NCBI GenBank assembly: GCA_026874595.1
Contig: CM049307.1
Coordinates: 44,462,362 to 44,526,361 of the forward strand
Direction: 5' to 3'
DNA: 64,000 nucleotides
Source: Sipunculus nudus
Lineage: Eukaryota > Annelida > Sipuncula > Golfingiida > Sipunculidae
Part shown: positions 34,817 to 47,354 of the stretch, piece after piece
Layout of the letters: each line of letters starts with the position of its first letter
Numbering within the stretch: position 1 is the stretch's first letter
Translations under genes and position numbers: made by a program
Notes under the pieces: model-generated
Told to the model about the DNA's origin: nothing
Databases searched by the model: none
The model's input: the letters and a program-made list of their open reading frames with translations, nothing else

Positions 34817-34975
34817 AGTTCCGTGGTCCTTCACCACAGACTCTAATACACAACGCGAGGCATGTCTTATCAAGCCTGTGGTAGGTACCGTGGTGTTACA
34901 CCACAAACCTATATACACCACGCGAGACCTGTCCTATCAAACCCTGTGGTAAGTATCGTGGTGTTGTAACCGTGG
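34817..34975 (+). repeat. Two copies of the kringle-derived 68-bp unit
   Basis: CCACAGACTCTAATACA, CAACGCGAGG and CCTGTGGTAGGTACCGTGG followed by a second copy are diverged versions of the intronic array at 13180-13995, more than 20 kb away and in the same orientation. Confidence 0.9.
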
Positions 34976-35034
34976 TTTTTTAAGAGAACATTTAATTGAA
35001 TGCAATTTATACTGTATTATCAATGTCTTTTTAG

Positions 35035-35087
35035 AATGTAAGATAACTCGAGATGGAGCCGAGTACGCAGGACGAATGTACCAGTAA
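35035..35087 (+). pseudogene. Decayed kringle exon fragment
   Basis: Acceptor-like TCTTTTTAG is followed by codons reading ECKITRDGAEYAGRMYQ and then a stop at 35085. The start matches kringle 5 of the intact gene ([15 protein letters not shown]) and sits just after two 68-bp units, the same order as at 13.2-14.3 kb. The rest of the kringle is lost. It is a dead partial duplicate. Confidence 0.75.
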
Positions 35088-35405
35088 AAAAAATTGCCCA
35101 CTGGGTCGTGTTTTCACGGCTCAACCTTCCGTCAGAGGTCGTTCTACTCGAAACAAATCTCAACTGTTTGGGCACTGTCGAACGGGCGCGACTCAACTAT
35201 CAAGTTTCAAATACAAAATTTGTTACATTTCAATGAGTTTTTTACGATAACAGTTGGAAGAAAACCCGGCAGGTATTTATAAATTTGCACATGGTTTGTA
35301 ACTGTTTACTTTTATTTGTATAAATTGCACTTAAATTTTAATTTGGAAAAAAAACCCAGAAAGACTGGGCTACACCGTGTGAGTGAGTATGGGGTTATAT
35401 TTCAG

Positions 35406-35580
35406 GCTTGGGGCCCCATATAGATTGACTGCGTTAAGGCAATGTAATTTTTGGTTGGGCTCTTGGGGTTTGGAATTCTTCGGATGGGCCTGTGTGGTGG
35501 CAGGGTTTTTGTGTGCTCCAGCTGCGATTTGTTACGGTGTAAAAATGTACGGTCAAAATATATTTGAAACAGCTAAATAA
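35406..35580 (+). CDS. Possible terminal exon of a multi-pass membrane protein
   Basis: After a TATTTCAG acceptor the frame reads 57 residues to TAA at 35578, immediately overlapped by AATAAA poly(A) signals at 35576 and 35581. It contains a hydrophobic helix in GLEFFGWACVVAGFLCAPA and ends QNIFETAK. The spacing of GW...C-P...Y recalls the last helix of SLC6-type transporters, but this is by-eye similarity only. No upstream exons were found in the window, so it may be a fragment or chance. Confidence 0.25.
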
Positions 35581-35586
35581 AATAAA

Positions 35587-36412
35587 GGCGGCTGATTGGC
35601 CGGCTTCTGCAGGTGATACAAAAACATGCTTTGAGCCCATGAAACTCAGACTCATCTAAATGTTTGAAGAAGAACATACCATTTTCCTCAAAGTTGATAT
35701 GTAAACTGTTTTACTCATATTGCAGATGAATGAATTAAGAATTTGACTTTGATTTCCTCTGACTCCCATAACATGCCCTTTGCATATGTTTTTCACAAAT
35801 GTGTTATATAATTGCTTCAATCAGCTTCTCATTTGAATTTGAAAAATATTGACCTAGACCCTGAAATTCAAGATAAATTTTCATCTTTGAGAATCTGCTA
35901 TTTTGTAGATTCTTTTGCTGGGATTACTTAAAGGTATAGTAAGAACTTACTCGATTTTGGATCAGAATGTCAAGGTCACAGGCTGAGTTTATCGTTTATG
36001 TTCAGATGAATAAATCCCATTTTCACTGATTGGTACTATTCAAACTTCACAACTTTGCCTTATACTGCCTGTGGGAAACCATATAGATTCTTAGGGTCAG
36101 GAGGTCAAAGTTGTGGGTCAAAATAACTCTAATTATATACATCTATACTAGTATATATTGTTACAGATGTCTGTATTATTAGGAGCTGTTGACATGTCTC
36201 TTTTATTTCTGAGCTGTTGACATTCTGATTCGTGTTTGGCTCAAGCCCTGGGCGTGGCTATGCTACAGCGTTCCTTGTTCTAGCTGGCCGGGTGCGGCTC
36301 GAGGGTAAACTTCTGCTATGCTAATCTGGGGTTTTCTCACCTGGCCGAGCCGGGCCGGCCCACGTGTGAACCCTGATATGTAATAACAGCAATATTGTTA
36401 TAGATGTTTCCT
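35587..36412. other. No gene recognised
   Basis: Repeat-like sequence with GGTCAAAG/CAAGGTCAC phrases and a GC-rich CTGGCCGAGCCGGGCCGGCC stretch near 36340. A partial echo of the LTR-like start (GTTACAGATGTCTG) lies near 36161. Confidence 0.35.
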
Positions 36413-36952
36413 GTAACGTGTGTACTATTAGGTTCTTTGGATTGTTCGAGAAATGGAAAGTTCTCGGCTTGAGGTGTAAAGTTATAAATAAAGGGCTGTG
36501 TTTTAGAACCGGGAGAGAGAGCAGAGATATATTCCAGCGGACACAGAAGGGTGTAAGTCAGTTGTGGACCTTTTCCGATAAGTGAGGCAGTTATTTGTGA
36601 CGGATCTTATATAGTCTTCAGATTATAACAAGAACTTCACTTTTAGATTACAACGGATTGATTTTGTGAATGAACTGGACTGTTATATTCTTTGAAACGA
36701 TTTATGTGAACTGTTCATCTGGGTTGTACGTTATAAAGGACTTATTGTCCCTGAGACAGTGGTACTGTACACTTTATTTATATACTTGTATTGATTAACT
36801 TTTGTCCTGTTGCTATACTGTGTAATTGTATTGACTAAGTGTATTGTAATGTTAGGATTGTTTTAAGAATAAATTATAATTATTTGTTAACAAAAAACAC
36901 TGACTTCTTTATTCATTCCCCTAGACATTTCACGCTGCCTAGTGTTACAGAA
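36413..36952 (+). mobile_element. LTR-like dispersed repeat, plus-strand copy
   Basis: Starts TGTAACGTGTG and ends CTAGTGTTACA, so termini TGTAAC/GTTACA are inverted. TATAAATA at 36483 and AATAAA at 36868 are placed as in an LTR. The same sequence is inverted at 22145-22730. About 75 bp beyond the end (to about 37030) are also shared, so the border might lie at CCGTAACT instead. No gag or pol sequence adjoins. Confidence 0.5.
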
Positions 36953-37031
36953 TCTGATTTTTTTATATCCATTACAAAATTTATGTTCTTTAGGACTACA
37001 TGATCTGTTGATATTAGGTTCCGTAACTAAA

Positions 37032-37035
<4 letters not shown>

Positions 37036-37089
<54 letters not shown>
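37036..37089. repeat. (TA)n microsatellite
   Basis: About 54 bp of TA repeats just beyond the LTR-like repeat. Confidence 0.95.
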
Positions 37090-37091
<2 letters not shown>

Positions 37092-37757
37092 CTGTATATT
37101 TCTGGTTTATTTCCATTGTACTCCAGATGATCACTCTTTGATCTTAGTGGTGAGAGACAGGCAGGAAACAGAACTCCTTGGTTTCAGCTCAATATTTGTG
37201 AATAACAAGTACAGTCCTTTGCCCGATGCATTAATTTGATAAGGCAAAGTAAATATAATGCAAGGTCAATGGATATAATGGGAACATTTCTAAAATTATT
37301 TCATGGAATTAAACATGTTTCGAAGATTATCTCAAATTTATATGCAAATTATCAGACAACATTATTGTTCTGATAATGTGTGGGTCTGAAGGGTTATATT
37401 CTTTATTTCAAGGATGTCATAGTGATCGTATTTGAATATCTTTTCCTTTCAGTTTGTGTACCACTTTCCTGACCTATGGCTTCACCATGACAACAATGTT
37501 ATCACTAATATATATATATATATTTTTAGATATGAGAAATATGAGAGCCTGTTCAAATTGATCTTGCCTTCTGCACTGTTTTGACATTCATTTATCTTAA
37601 AATTCATTGGAGCAAAATATCCCAAGTTTGAAAGGATATCGAATTTCAGACCTGCAAGAAATCCAATATGTCAATATGTCAATATTTTACTTTTTATGTT
37701 TCGTCACTTTTTGAGGACGTTAACTATTGAATTTCTTAAAAATTAATGCAGTCAGAA

Positions 37758-37760
<3 letters not shown>

Positions 37761-37796
<36 letters not shown>

Positions 37797-37807
37797 TAAT
37801 AATAATA
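37761..37807. repeat. (TAA)n microsatellite
   Basis: TAA repeats adjoining a TATTTATATAGCGCC phrase that begins the next repeat. Confidence 0.95.
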
Positions 37808-38310
37808 TAGTATTTATATAGCGCCAAATTCTCCGATGGTCGGACACGTAGCGCAATTCACACGCACACATACCCACATACAATTTCATGGAAATCTACT
37901 CCCTGTGCCTGACCCAGAAAAAAAAAATAATAATAATGCATATTAATTACCAAAATCTTGCCGAAAGAGATACGTTTTTAAATTAGTTTTAAATGATACA
38001 AGAGTTGGAGATTTTCTAAGTGTAATGGGAAGCGATTCCAAACTTTGGGGCTATGAAACGGAAGGAACGTTCACCGATTTTCATATTACACTTTGTTACT
38101 TTAAGAATATATCCGGCAGCCGAGCGCAGCGTACGCAAAGGCCGATAGACTATTATTTCTTCATTCAAATATGATGGAAGTGAGTCATCAGAATGGCGGT
38201 AAACAAAAACAGCAATTTTGTATTGTATACGGTACTTGACGGGAAGCCAATGGAGCTGTTTGAGCAGCTATATATGCATGTAATCCTGCAATGATTGAAT
38301 AAAGATCTCT
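37808..38310. mobile_element. Possible retroelement fragment
   Basis: TAA repeats followed by AGTATTTATATAGCGCC, then GAGATACGTTTTTAAATTAG and CCAAACTTTGGGGC. From memory this order resembles widespread animal retroelement tails. No intact frame remains; identity is uncertain. Confidence 0.3.
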
Positions 38311-38398
38311 TTAAAACATAAATATCGCAGTCATGTAAATGCAGTTGGGTTTATATTGACAATACATTCATACCGAAGTACAAAATTCTCCATAATCG

Positions 38399-38401
38399 CA
38401 G

Positions 38402-38438
<37 letters not shown>

Positions 38439-38440
38439 CA
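38399..38440. repeat. (CA)n(TA)n microsatellite
   Basis: Compound dinucleotide tract. Confidence 0.95.
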
Positions 38441-40636
38441 AGTCAAACATTTCAAATATATTAGCATTTGTATGACACATTTCAAATATATTACAATTTA
38501 GTGTAAGGTTTAAAAAAATAAGGTATTAAGTTTCCAGTTATGGTTAATTCTAAACCAGGTTTATATTTACCCCATCCACCCCTATATTGACTCCACTACT
38601 GTCCTAAAAAATCCACCTGGTGGCACCCGGCCGGTGGAAGCAAGGGGTGATTGGATTAATGACCACTTCTGGGCAGCGTTTTATTGGCTGGGCTCTTTTT
38701 AGCCTCCTCTAGATTTGTAAATCCAGGGTAAACATGAAGAATTTCAGCAAGGCTCCTCAAGACTTTCCAGCCTACTTCTGATCACTAGCTGACTTTCTTT
38801 GCTGGTAGGGGTTTCAAAACGACATACCTTTGGAATGCCACTTTGTAAATATTATAACTGTATTGAGTTGAAATCAGATAACTTGAGATAAAACTGCAAC
38901 CCTCCGCCATTTAGGGGTCCCTACTGAGGGATGCTCCCAGAACCATGCTTGCATTAACTTATTTGGCCAACACTCCCAAGTTCATTCATGCATATCTGAC
39001 TGAACGTTTGCGAGTATCTTTGATGGCGTTCCTGAATTCGGATCAAGTGCCGGATATACGCCAAAATCAAATCAATCCTTCACTGGCCCATTCCAGAAAT
39101 GCCCTGAAACTTTCATGAGATTTCATTCATGAACAATCATACATACAAACACACACACAAACAGGGATTAGCACATACACCCTCATTTTCTTTGCATTGC
39201 AAAAACGAACAGGCTTAACGTTTTCCGACTTAATGTCTCGGAGCAGCCGATGTCTCGTCGGCTTAATTCCCGGTGTGCTGTTTTATCCGGCCGTTAAATA
39301 CTCGAAAGATTTGTATGCTTGCGTGTATACGTTAATGTGTGTAAAGGTGTTTTTGTAGGTGATGGCGCCATTATACATTTAAATATTTTGTCTTCGAAAG
39401 GTGGGTACATTGTCTTTAAATCGCCCAACCTGTTGGACAGAGGCCAAATCCACTAAGAACACCTGTAAACCTGGCTCTAGAAGCGATCCTGTAGTGTTAC
39501 CACATATACACAAGGTTACAGCAATAGACAGGCACAAAATACATAATATTTATACACATGTAAAGTGGTTAATTCAGCTTATCCTTGAAATATCGTAAAT
39601 CTTTAGGAGCAGTGTTTATGGGCGATTTTCTAAATGTAAGATGGCACATTTGATAAGCTGAAGGGGTTTACAGTCGTCTGTGGGCTCGGGTTGACGATAT
39701 TGACCTGACCCTGGGGTCACCATGTGTAGGCGTACAGGGCCGACAGCCACGTGGTGATCAAACCCCTGTTAACGTGACTGAAGAATGGTATCTGATTTTG
39801 CCGGGACAGTTTACATAAGCTAATGACGTATCTCTTAACTTTAAAAAGGACATATCCACATATTTTTTATGCTTTAATATTATGGAATATGCCAGTAATT
39901 TGGTCTTTAAGTAATTGCCAACTCGTGTGCACTACAAGAAATAAGCTTCCATCTAGCACTATCAGTGGTGCGAAAATAAACAAAGCGCACACGTTACCTA
40001 GTTGGCTTCCAACCGATTTTTCTTCTGTGTATCTTATTCCATGTCCTTTTCCATGATTTCTTCATGCACAAGACCAGACCTGTGGTCATGCAGTTTTTTC
40101 TAAGGAAAACAGACACGTATGGACTGTGTTAACTCACACGCAAAACCATAACAACGCGTAAAACAGGTGAATTGGAGATTATTTATGTGTTGGGCTTGTT
40201 ACGGGGATATTGTTTTTTTTTTCAGCCAATATGAATTAATTGCATGCGATAAGGCATAAATTATTACGAAATTTGTTTGTTCCTTTGAGTCAGTTTTCTC
40301 TTCAAGAACATGAATTCTGATATCTTGATCTCGCAAACTCAATATAAATGAAATATTATACATGTAACGATAGATCTATAAATATTTGATATATTTTATT
40401 ATATATATATTATACGAGATATAAAGCAATATGTCAACCATACCATAAACATATGCGTATTTGTGTATATATGTGTTGATGCCATGCGCGCATGTAAGAA
40501 CTCCTTTGTTTTAGGTTCGGGGAGATTTTGGACGATGTTTGTCCAGAAATACATATATAGAATCAAACCCTTATGCATGTTCTTCGGAAATTTTAAATAT
40601 ATTTTGTTATCGTGTGCTATCATACAAATAATAATA

Positions 40637-40691
<55 letters not shown>

Positions 40692-42489
40692 AATCATTAT
40701 ATTACATTTTTCCTTTCAAAATATATGATATATAAAAATTTCAATAAAATAGAGAATGTAGGGAAATGAAAGAAGAATTCCAGAATTTAATTTTTCTGTC
40801 TGCCTTCAAGTCAATGTACGCGTTGTGTACACCTGTGTTTGTAGATATGAGATACCACGGGTATTCACATACTTAAAGTGGTGCTCCCGATCCTCCCGTC
40901 GTGGTGTGTTAGTATCAGATGAGTGGGAGCACTTGAGGAGTTTGATTTGAGATAAAGGGACATGATTCCGGTGATAAGTATACCGTGACCTGTCAGAAAC
41001 TAACATTGACATGTCCATGTAGACCTCAGTCGTGTACTGCTTATCAATGATGTGTAGATTAATGCCCGTGTTGTCTCTCTGACCGCATCGGGTCAGCTCC
41101 TCGGTAACTCACGACTTCCAACAGGCTGACGTGCATGTGTAGTGATGAGATAACCCATTGTTTAACCTGAATTATATCATGTATTTTTAATCGCGTAATG
41201 ATAATAGATAATTTTCTTAAAAGTTTATATTTTTCAATAATATCCTAGAAAAACTGACAACCTAATATGGCACTTAAGAATTTTACAATTAGTTCCCAAG
41301 TTCTTTACGTTTCACTCTTTACAATGATCTGGATATGATTTAATCCTCTAACCTACATAATAATTTTTTCCCTTTATAAGTAACTCATGAATTTTTTTTC
41401 ATAGTAAAAAATAGGTGAACTTGAGGGGAAGAAATGAACTTTGCTATTAGCCGCCCGAGAACTATGTTCTATGTTCACAGTAATACTAAATTACTGGGTA
41501 ATGGTATAATATTTAGCAAAAGTATCTCTTTTGTTGCTTTGTGTCCTTTAAATCGTAATGATGATTAGGTGTAATTGTTAATACCCTTCTGTATGAGACG
41601 TGTTCTGTGTACTGAAACCCCATAAATGGAATAAACTATCACTGAACAAGAGAAAGGAATCCTAAGGATTCTGCTTGAAATTCAGATGATTAAGATTGCG
41701 CCAGTGTGGTATAATCTGTTCCCCATAAATGCACGTAGCACGATGTTTCGATCCCTATTCCCCAATATTAACCGTTGTATGACAATTAGAGGGAAACAAA
41801 GGACACACAAAAATACACGGGTCCTTTCCTACTTTGAAATATATTAATTTATACATATATACACGTATTACTCTTCATGCTTCCATCATACCTGTTTGTT
41901 CTTGCCCTAAATACATCAACACGTGCGGTAATTCGTTAATCCTCACTCATGCTTATATGCAATCACTTGAAAATAAAGCACAGCTGATTAATTTCAAATT
42001 TAATACAGGAAGATCCAGAACTACCCGTTGTGTTTACAAATCATGGAATGTATCTTCCGCCAGTTAAAACGTCCATTGTTGTATCATCTGGCTCATCAGT
42101 GAAAGTTATTGTGTACTTGTCTCGCACATTGAACTATTTGAGTGCTTGATATGAACATGGCCTCTCTTTTAACGGAAAGTAGCTCCGGAAGTAAATTTGT
42201 ATACAAGTAAAAATGACCCGTGTATAAAACAATATAGTTCACAAACAAAGATCGTAGAGATTATATTTCCAGAGGTCAATATGTTTAAGGGTCTTCTTTT
42301 TTCATCATTGTATCTATACTAGTAGGCTGCTTTTGCCAGACAATATAGAGTGCGACATCCCTCCGTCTGCCCGCGTCTGGAGGGGTCTCTCACGCTTGGG
42401 ATCTGGCAGTGCCGACCTCCGAATGTCCTGCAGAGAAAGAGGAAATCCCGCACGGATGACTGATTAGTGTGTTCTTACAGACAGGTTTA
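38441..42489. other. No gene recognised
   Basis: Long AT-rich stretch with short domainless ORFs. Its right part is downstream of the minus-strand chitin-binding-like gene. A CAGCCGATGTCTCGTCGGCT hairpin lies near 39244. Confidence 0.4.
40636..40686. repeat. (TA)n microsatellite
   Basis: About 50 bp of TA repeats; it creates a Tyr-Ile ORF on the plus strand. Confidence 0.95.
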
Positions 42490-43073
42490 TCACTCGTCGT
42501 CTCTTAGGTATCGCGCGAAAGTGCCCGTCTTTGGACGGCGACGATGGCTCGCTCTCCATTTTTGCTTTAAAGCACGCCATTTTGATTTACGTCTTTGGTT
42601 CCAACGTAAACGCTTTCCTTTAACCGAACCTAATCTGGCGTTGGCATTTTGGATATGAAATACCTGTACATTAGACGACACCGCGCCGTCTTCGCTTCCT
42701 CCACTTCCTTCGCCGCTGCCTCCACTTCCTTCGCCGCTGCCTCCACTTCCCTCTCCGCCACCGCTACCTTCTCCACTTCCTCCACTTCCTTCGCCGCTTC
42801 CTCCACTTCCTTCTCCACTACCGCCGCTGCCTCCGCCACTTCCTCCGCTCCCTCCTCCACCGCTACCTCCGCCGCTGCCTCCGCCGCTACCTCCACCACT
42901 CCCACTTTCACAGATTGCAGTACATGGCGGATCCTGGCTGACGGTGTATCCCTCCGGCACACACAGGCTGTTTGCGCATTTGAATCGTAGCGGAAATCCG
43001 AGGAAACAATGATAAAAGAACCTGTTGTCGTCCGCATCAGCTAGAAACCATCGTCCAACCCTTCCACGACATG
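42490..43073 (-). CDS. Chitin-binding-like gene exon 2
   Basis: Acceptor CATTTTCAG|CA; the frame is open to TGA at 42492-42490. It encodes the whole cysteine module, the repeat linker (GSGG and GSGE units, 42685-42905) and the basic tail. Other frames over the linker give Ala/Ser- or Glu/Ala-rich ORFs that are shadows. Confidence 0.78.
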
Positions 43074-46000
43074 CTGAAAATGCAGATATGAAACAGAATG
43101 AATTAAGTTTATATTTTCTATATCTCCTTATTTACCAATCCATCTGTCAGTAACACAGTAAAACGCAAATTATGTATTCAAATTCTTGGAACATGGAAAT
43201 TATGAAAGTGAAAATAAATCCAAAAAAAAAATTTCGAATATGTTAAGGATCAGCAATACGTCTAGCATTCTTTATGTTATCATTAACTTTTCATAATAGA
43301 TAAAATCACTAAACGAATACGAATTCGTATGGCTTATTAAACAATCAGTATTGACCTATACACATGCCATTTCGAATAGGTATACATGGAAAATTGCGGT
43401 GCAACCTTAACTCGTGAGCGTACGCTTTCGTTCACCTGAACCGTATATATGAAAGTGTATGTTTTGAGTAAACAAAGGTGGTATACGGGATTTAATAGAT
43501 GATTAAGCAGTTTTCTTTGTCTTGATATTCACCAAATATCCACATTCAACATCAAAATGACATTTAGAGATTGCATGGTGAAAATTTCTCTTTTGAATAT
43601 AACAAAGAATACATGAATAAAATACCGTGATAAGGTTAAAACTGGCAGAAAGAGGACAGTGCGTACATTTTAATATCATTGCGACCAATGATATAAAAAG
43701 TATTCAATTTACGGTCTGCTTGATTTGTCTGTTATATATTCGTGATCCATGGCGTCACAGGCGAGTGACCTTTATTTATCACTCAGGGAAGTGGTTATGA
43801 CGTGTGACGTAATAGTGAACCGCCTGCTCATGGCGAATGTATACCCTAGTTATGGATTCCTTTTTTGTACGTAAAGTTTCGCAGATCCCATTTTGAATCA
43901 TTTACAATAACATTTATTCAGGTAAAGACCTTTTTATGAAAGCTTTTACAAAAAGGGTTTTCAACGATTTTTCATCATATATATGTATTGCAGGTGAGTG
44001 TGTGTAGAATAGGGGAGACTTTATCGTTTTCAAGGTAACATAAAGATAGTTCATGGTTCTGATAGGCTATGATGTGCATCAAGCCTGATGACTTCAGAAA
44101 GAAATAAAATGTAAGCTATAAAGTGCTACCGAATTGTCCCTAACCCGCAAATATGTATTATTCCTTCAAGTCATGCGTAGTTTAGTCCCTTATCTTCATG
44201 TACACATTCTTATCGGGGCGATACCAGTACAGCAGAAGCATCCTTAACTGTGATAACCGTACAAAGATCGAGTACAATCCAATTATAATGAAGAATACCC
44301 TTGTCCAACAAATCCCTCTCTCCCTCTCTCTCGCCCTCTCTCTTTCCCTCACCATGACCTCAATAATACTCTTATTCATGCCGGCCACCCGCGAGCCATT
44401 TAACTTGAAAAACACGTGATAATAAATTTCTAACAATTTCTACATTTTCCTGTATAACAGAATTTGTAGGCACTTTCTATAAATGAAAACGATGTTTAAT
44501 TTTATAAAATATAAATATAGTTGTAATGAAATATTTGATAATAATGTAAAAAAATGCTTAGTTTTTGTTTCGCATGGTACAATTTAGAAAAATCGGAAAA
44601 TTGTGTTCTCCTGCATTTGCAATTTTAAAAGTAGAAGTAAAAATTTATAATTTTCCTATTTCCTGTAGAACATTCCGATCTGTCTTGGTAAGATTTGCAT
44701 TTTTACCGATCAGTTACAGGATGATGTTCGTCAGTGCCGTTAGTGTCCAACATACGACCAGTAATCGCAAATAAAATCTCTTTCGGTAAATTTAAATCTC
44801 CACTAGTACGATTTCAAACCCTCCTAAATTTGAATGATTAAAAAAAATAAAATTCTTAGTCTTATTAAATTTTTTACCATGTATCAATATACGAAATATC
44901 CAAAATCCAGTTCTAAATATCTCAGATATATAAACATTTCGTTTGTTATATTTATTCTTGTTCTAATGTACTTTTACGATGAATGATGTGTATCTGAATG
45001 TTTATTTTTTATTTGAAATACCATTTAAAATAAAAAAAAACCCATATTAATTGCATTAATAATTATTAATTACATCTACAACACCGCAAGTTTCTATGTG
45101 AGAAAGCTTAATTATATATGGTTTCATAAGTATTTTAATATGAATGCTAATCTCCGTTCTATTTTGTAACCTGAGCGAAACAACACTATGCATGAACTTA
45201 ACTGAACTTAAATTAAGGGTGATGACGATTGTGGGGGCTGAAGGACTCTTGACCCCATCTCTCATTTCGAGTGGGGTCCACCGCCCTAGCTCGTATGACG
45301 TCAAGAGTGTCACGCTGTCTGTCTGCTCCCATGACTTTTATCGAGGATTTTATATCTCTCAATTCTTGCCCACTGAGTGTTTTGGAGCAAATAGTTCAAA
45401 GGACATTATTTGTGCTATCATTTGCTTAAATGCATTGATCCTGTGTTGAGATATTTAATTTGAATTTCGCATGTCCTTGAAGCTCACGAATGTTGGTTTT
45501 GTTTCTTACAACTATAGGTTCTTTACTTATATGGAATATATAGTTAAATATATAACATAAGTAGAGTAATGGATATCCGCAATTATTCAACAGCCTAAAG
45601 GTTTCTATTCTTATCATTACTTCGGTTGTCGTCTGTTCTGTATAAAAAGTTAATCATAAATTTTAAAATGTAATTTTTTTGTATTTTTTTTTCAGAAACT
45701 TCAGGAAAAGTTAACATTATTGTTTGACTTTTTTACACTTATTTCAATATAAATATGGCCATCGATGTTTTAGTAATAATTGTGTATGCATAATACGTCA
45801 TATATAAGCATTTTAGTGAACCTCCTGCCAAAGGATGCCATTTTTCGCTGTGTCTAGGATGCGTGATTATCTACTACATGTTTTGAAACTTACAGATGAT
45901 TTATTTTGGGCTAACATTTGACAGGGACATAACATTTCGAATATTCGAATACCATTGAAAAGTTAGTTCTTTTTATTATTGGTGCTTGCGTCCTTTGTGT

Positions 46001-47140
46001 CAAAGAGACATATTAGAATGACTAAATACAGGGTATAGCCATTCCATATTGTTTTTCTCTGTATGAAGTTTCCTGCAAAACATAACATGGATAGAAAGGG
46101 AAACTGAGAAACATTAACACAAAAAAACAAGTTTTGCTCACCCATGGAATAAATGACTTCCGTGTTTTGTTCAGGATCGATACATTCCAAATACCTAGGG
46201 TAATACTCTTTCATCCAGGACTTATATGAATGACCTTAATTAAGCGGTTTCTTTGGCTCAGGGGTAGAGCATATGGCTCAAAGCCGGAAGATCGTGAGTT
46301 CGAATCTTAGCCGAGGCGGTGAGCGCTTTGCAGGCTTTATCGGAAGGCCGCGCCCAGAGGCCGTCTTTCACTCTGAAACGAGTGCACCTTTCGGGGGATC
46401 CTCGATGGTATGACATCAAATACAAAACAATTGCACTGTACGCAAGATGCACATATATGTGGTTTTATATCGTTCTTCTGATAAGATGTAAGACAGAACA
46501 TTCTAAAATCATGGATGAACCGAATCGAGCACTGTTACGTACAGGGTGATATGTTGATTATAAGGGAATTTAACAGGTTTACTGCTTCCCTAAATCCTAA
46601 CATGTTGTCAGTCATCCATCAGACACATGAGGCTGGCATGCATCGAGATTTCTGCAGGAACATGTGCAAATGTACATGCAGGTCTTTGGCTTCTGTGCTG
46701 ATTGTAAGGTAAGGGAAGGACTTCTTTCTGAAGAATAATGGTCATCTTTATACAGACGAGTGGAAAAAAAACGCTCTGCACTCTCCGCTGGCAACCTCGG
46801 TTCAGCCCTGGGGTAGCTGTAGAGTGGGATGAAGTGGCCAGTCCAAGGCCTGTAATTTTCTCCGTTCCATCCCTGAAACCGAACTCCGCAATCCGAACCA
46901 TGGAGAGTGCCATGTTTTATATTATATGTTTTTGTTTATATTATCAATCACGACAAGTTATCAAAAGAGACGAACCTTCTTAACTGCAGAAAAAATATTA
47001 TACTAACAGATGAATCCACTGAATTGGGGATAAAACACGGACTTACTTGGACCCCTGATTGGACGAGCTTCTGACAGCGCTGTAAGGCTTGCTGCGACCA
47101 GCAGCGTCAGTACTCCCTGCGTCCACAGACCCATCCTCAT
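42490..47140 (-). CDS. Secreted chitin-binding-like protein with Gly-Ser-Glu linker and basic tail, two exons
   Basis: Minus-strand exons 47140-47047 and 43073-42490 join in phase 1 to 678 nt (225 residues plus stop). Residues 1-25 are a clear signal peptide (VLTLLVAASLTALSEA). Residues 33-86 hold six cysteines (33, 54, 64, 69, 82, 86) in a module reading DADDNRFFYHC, then RFKCANSLCVPEGY. The DxxxFYxC and Cys pattern resembles peritrophin-A/CBM14 chitin-binding domains. Residues 88 to about 160 are almost pure Gly, Ser and Glu. Residues 177-225 are strongly basic (RRKSKWRALKQKWR, SHRRRP). A charged low-complexity protein attached to a possible chitin-binding module would suit an extracellular matrix or shell matrix role, which is inference. 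Further exons in the 4-kb intron cannot be excluded. A TATA box lies at 47362-47355. Confidence 0.75.
43074..47046 (-). other. Intron of the chitin-binding-like gene
   Basis: About 4 kb, AT-rich, with a (TC)n tract near 44310-44350 and a SINE at 46245-46420. No additional exon was recognised. Confidence 0.6.
46245..46420 (+). mobile_element. tRNA-derived SINE
   Basis: The A box TGGCTCAGGGGTAGAGC and B box GTGAGTTCGAATC are well preserved. They are followed by a body GTGAGCGCTTTGCAGGC...GAAGGCCG...AGTGCACCTTTCGGGGG...CCTC that recurs at 50463-50760. Confidence 0.8.
47047..47140 (-). CDS. Chitin-binding-like gene exon 1: signal peptide
   Basis: ATG at 47140 is preceded by an in-frame TGA. The frame ends at CCAA|GTAAGT, a perfect donor, phase 1. 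A second ATG two codons later could also serve. An overlapping upstream ORF begins at 47267 in another frame. Confidence 0.75.
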
Positions 47141-47354
47141 GGGTCACTCTCGTCCTCCGCTTCCAAGTTATCCAAGTCCTCTGCAGGACGCTCTTGGTTA
47201 ATTGATCGTCTACTATCAGACAGGACACAGGTATGTCCCGTTGTAGAAGCGAGGCTGGGACCCACAAACAGTATGTGGGCAGGCCTTAGAGATACGTGCG
47301 CTTATCGGTGTTGGTAAGAGGTCCACAGCTCCAAGTGTATCATTCCAGTGGTCT

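Noticed and set aside
42630-43037. Ala/Ser-rich plus-strand and Glu/Val-rich minus-strand ORFs
   Set aside because: They are alternate frames of the Gly-Ser-Glu linker; only the frame with the cysteine module and signal exon makes a coherent protein.
46608-46913. Minus-strand ORF with a C-rich start
   Set aside because: It lies in the intron of the chitin-binding-like gene, has no domain and overlaps other ORFs equally.
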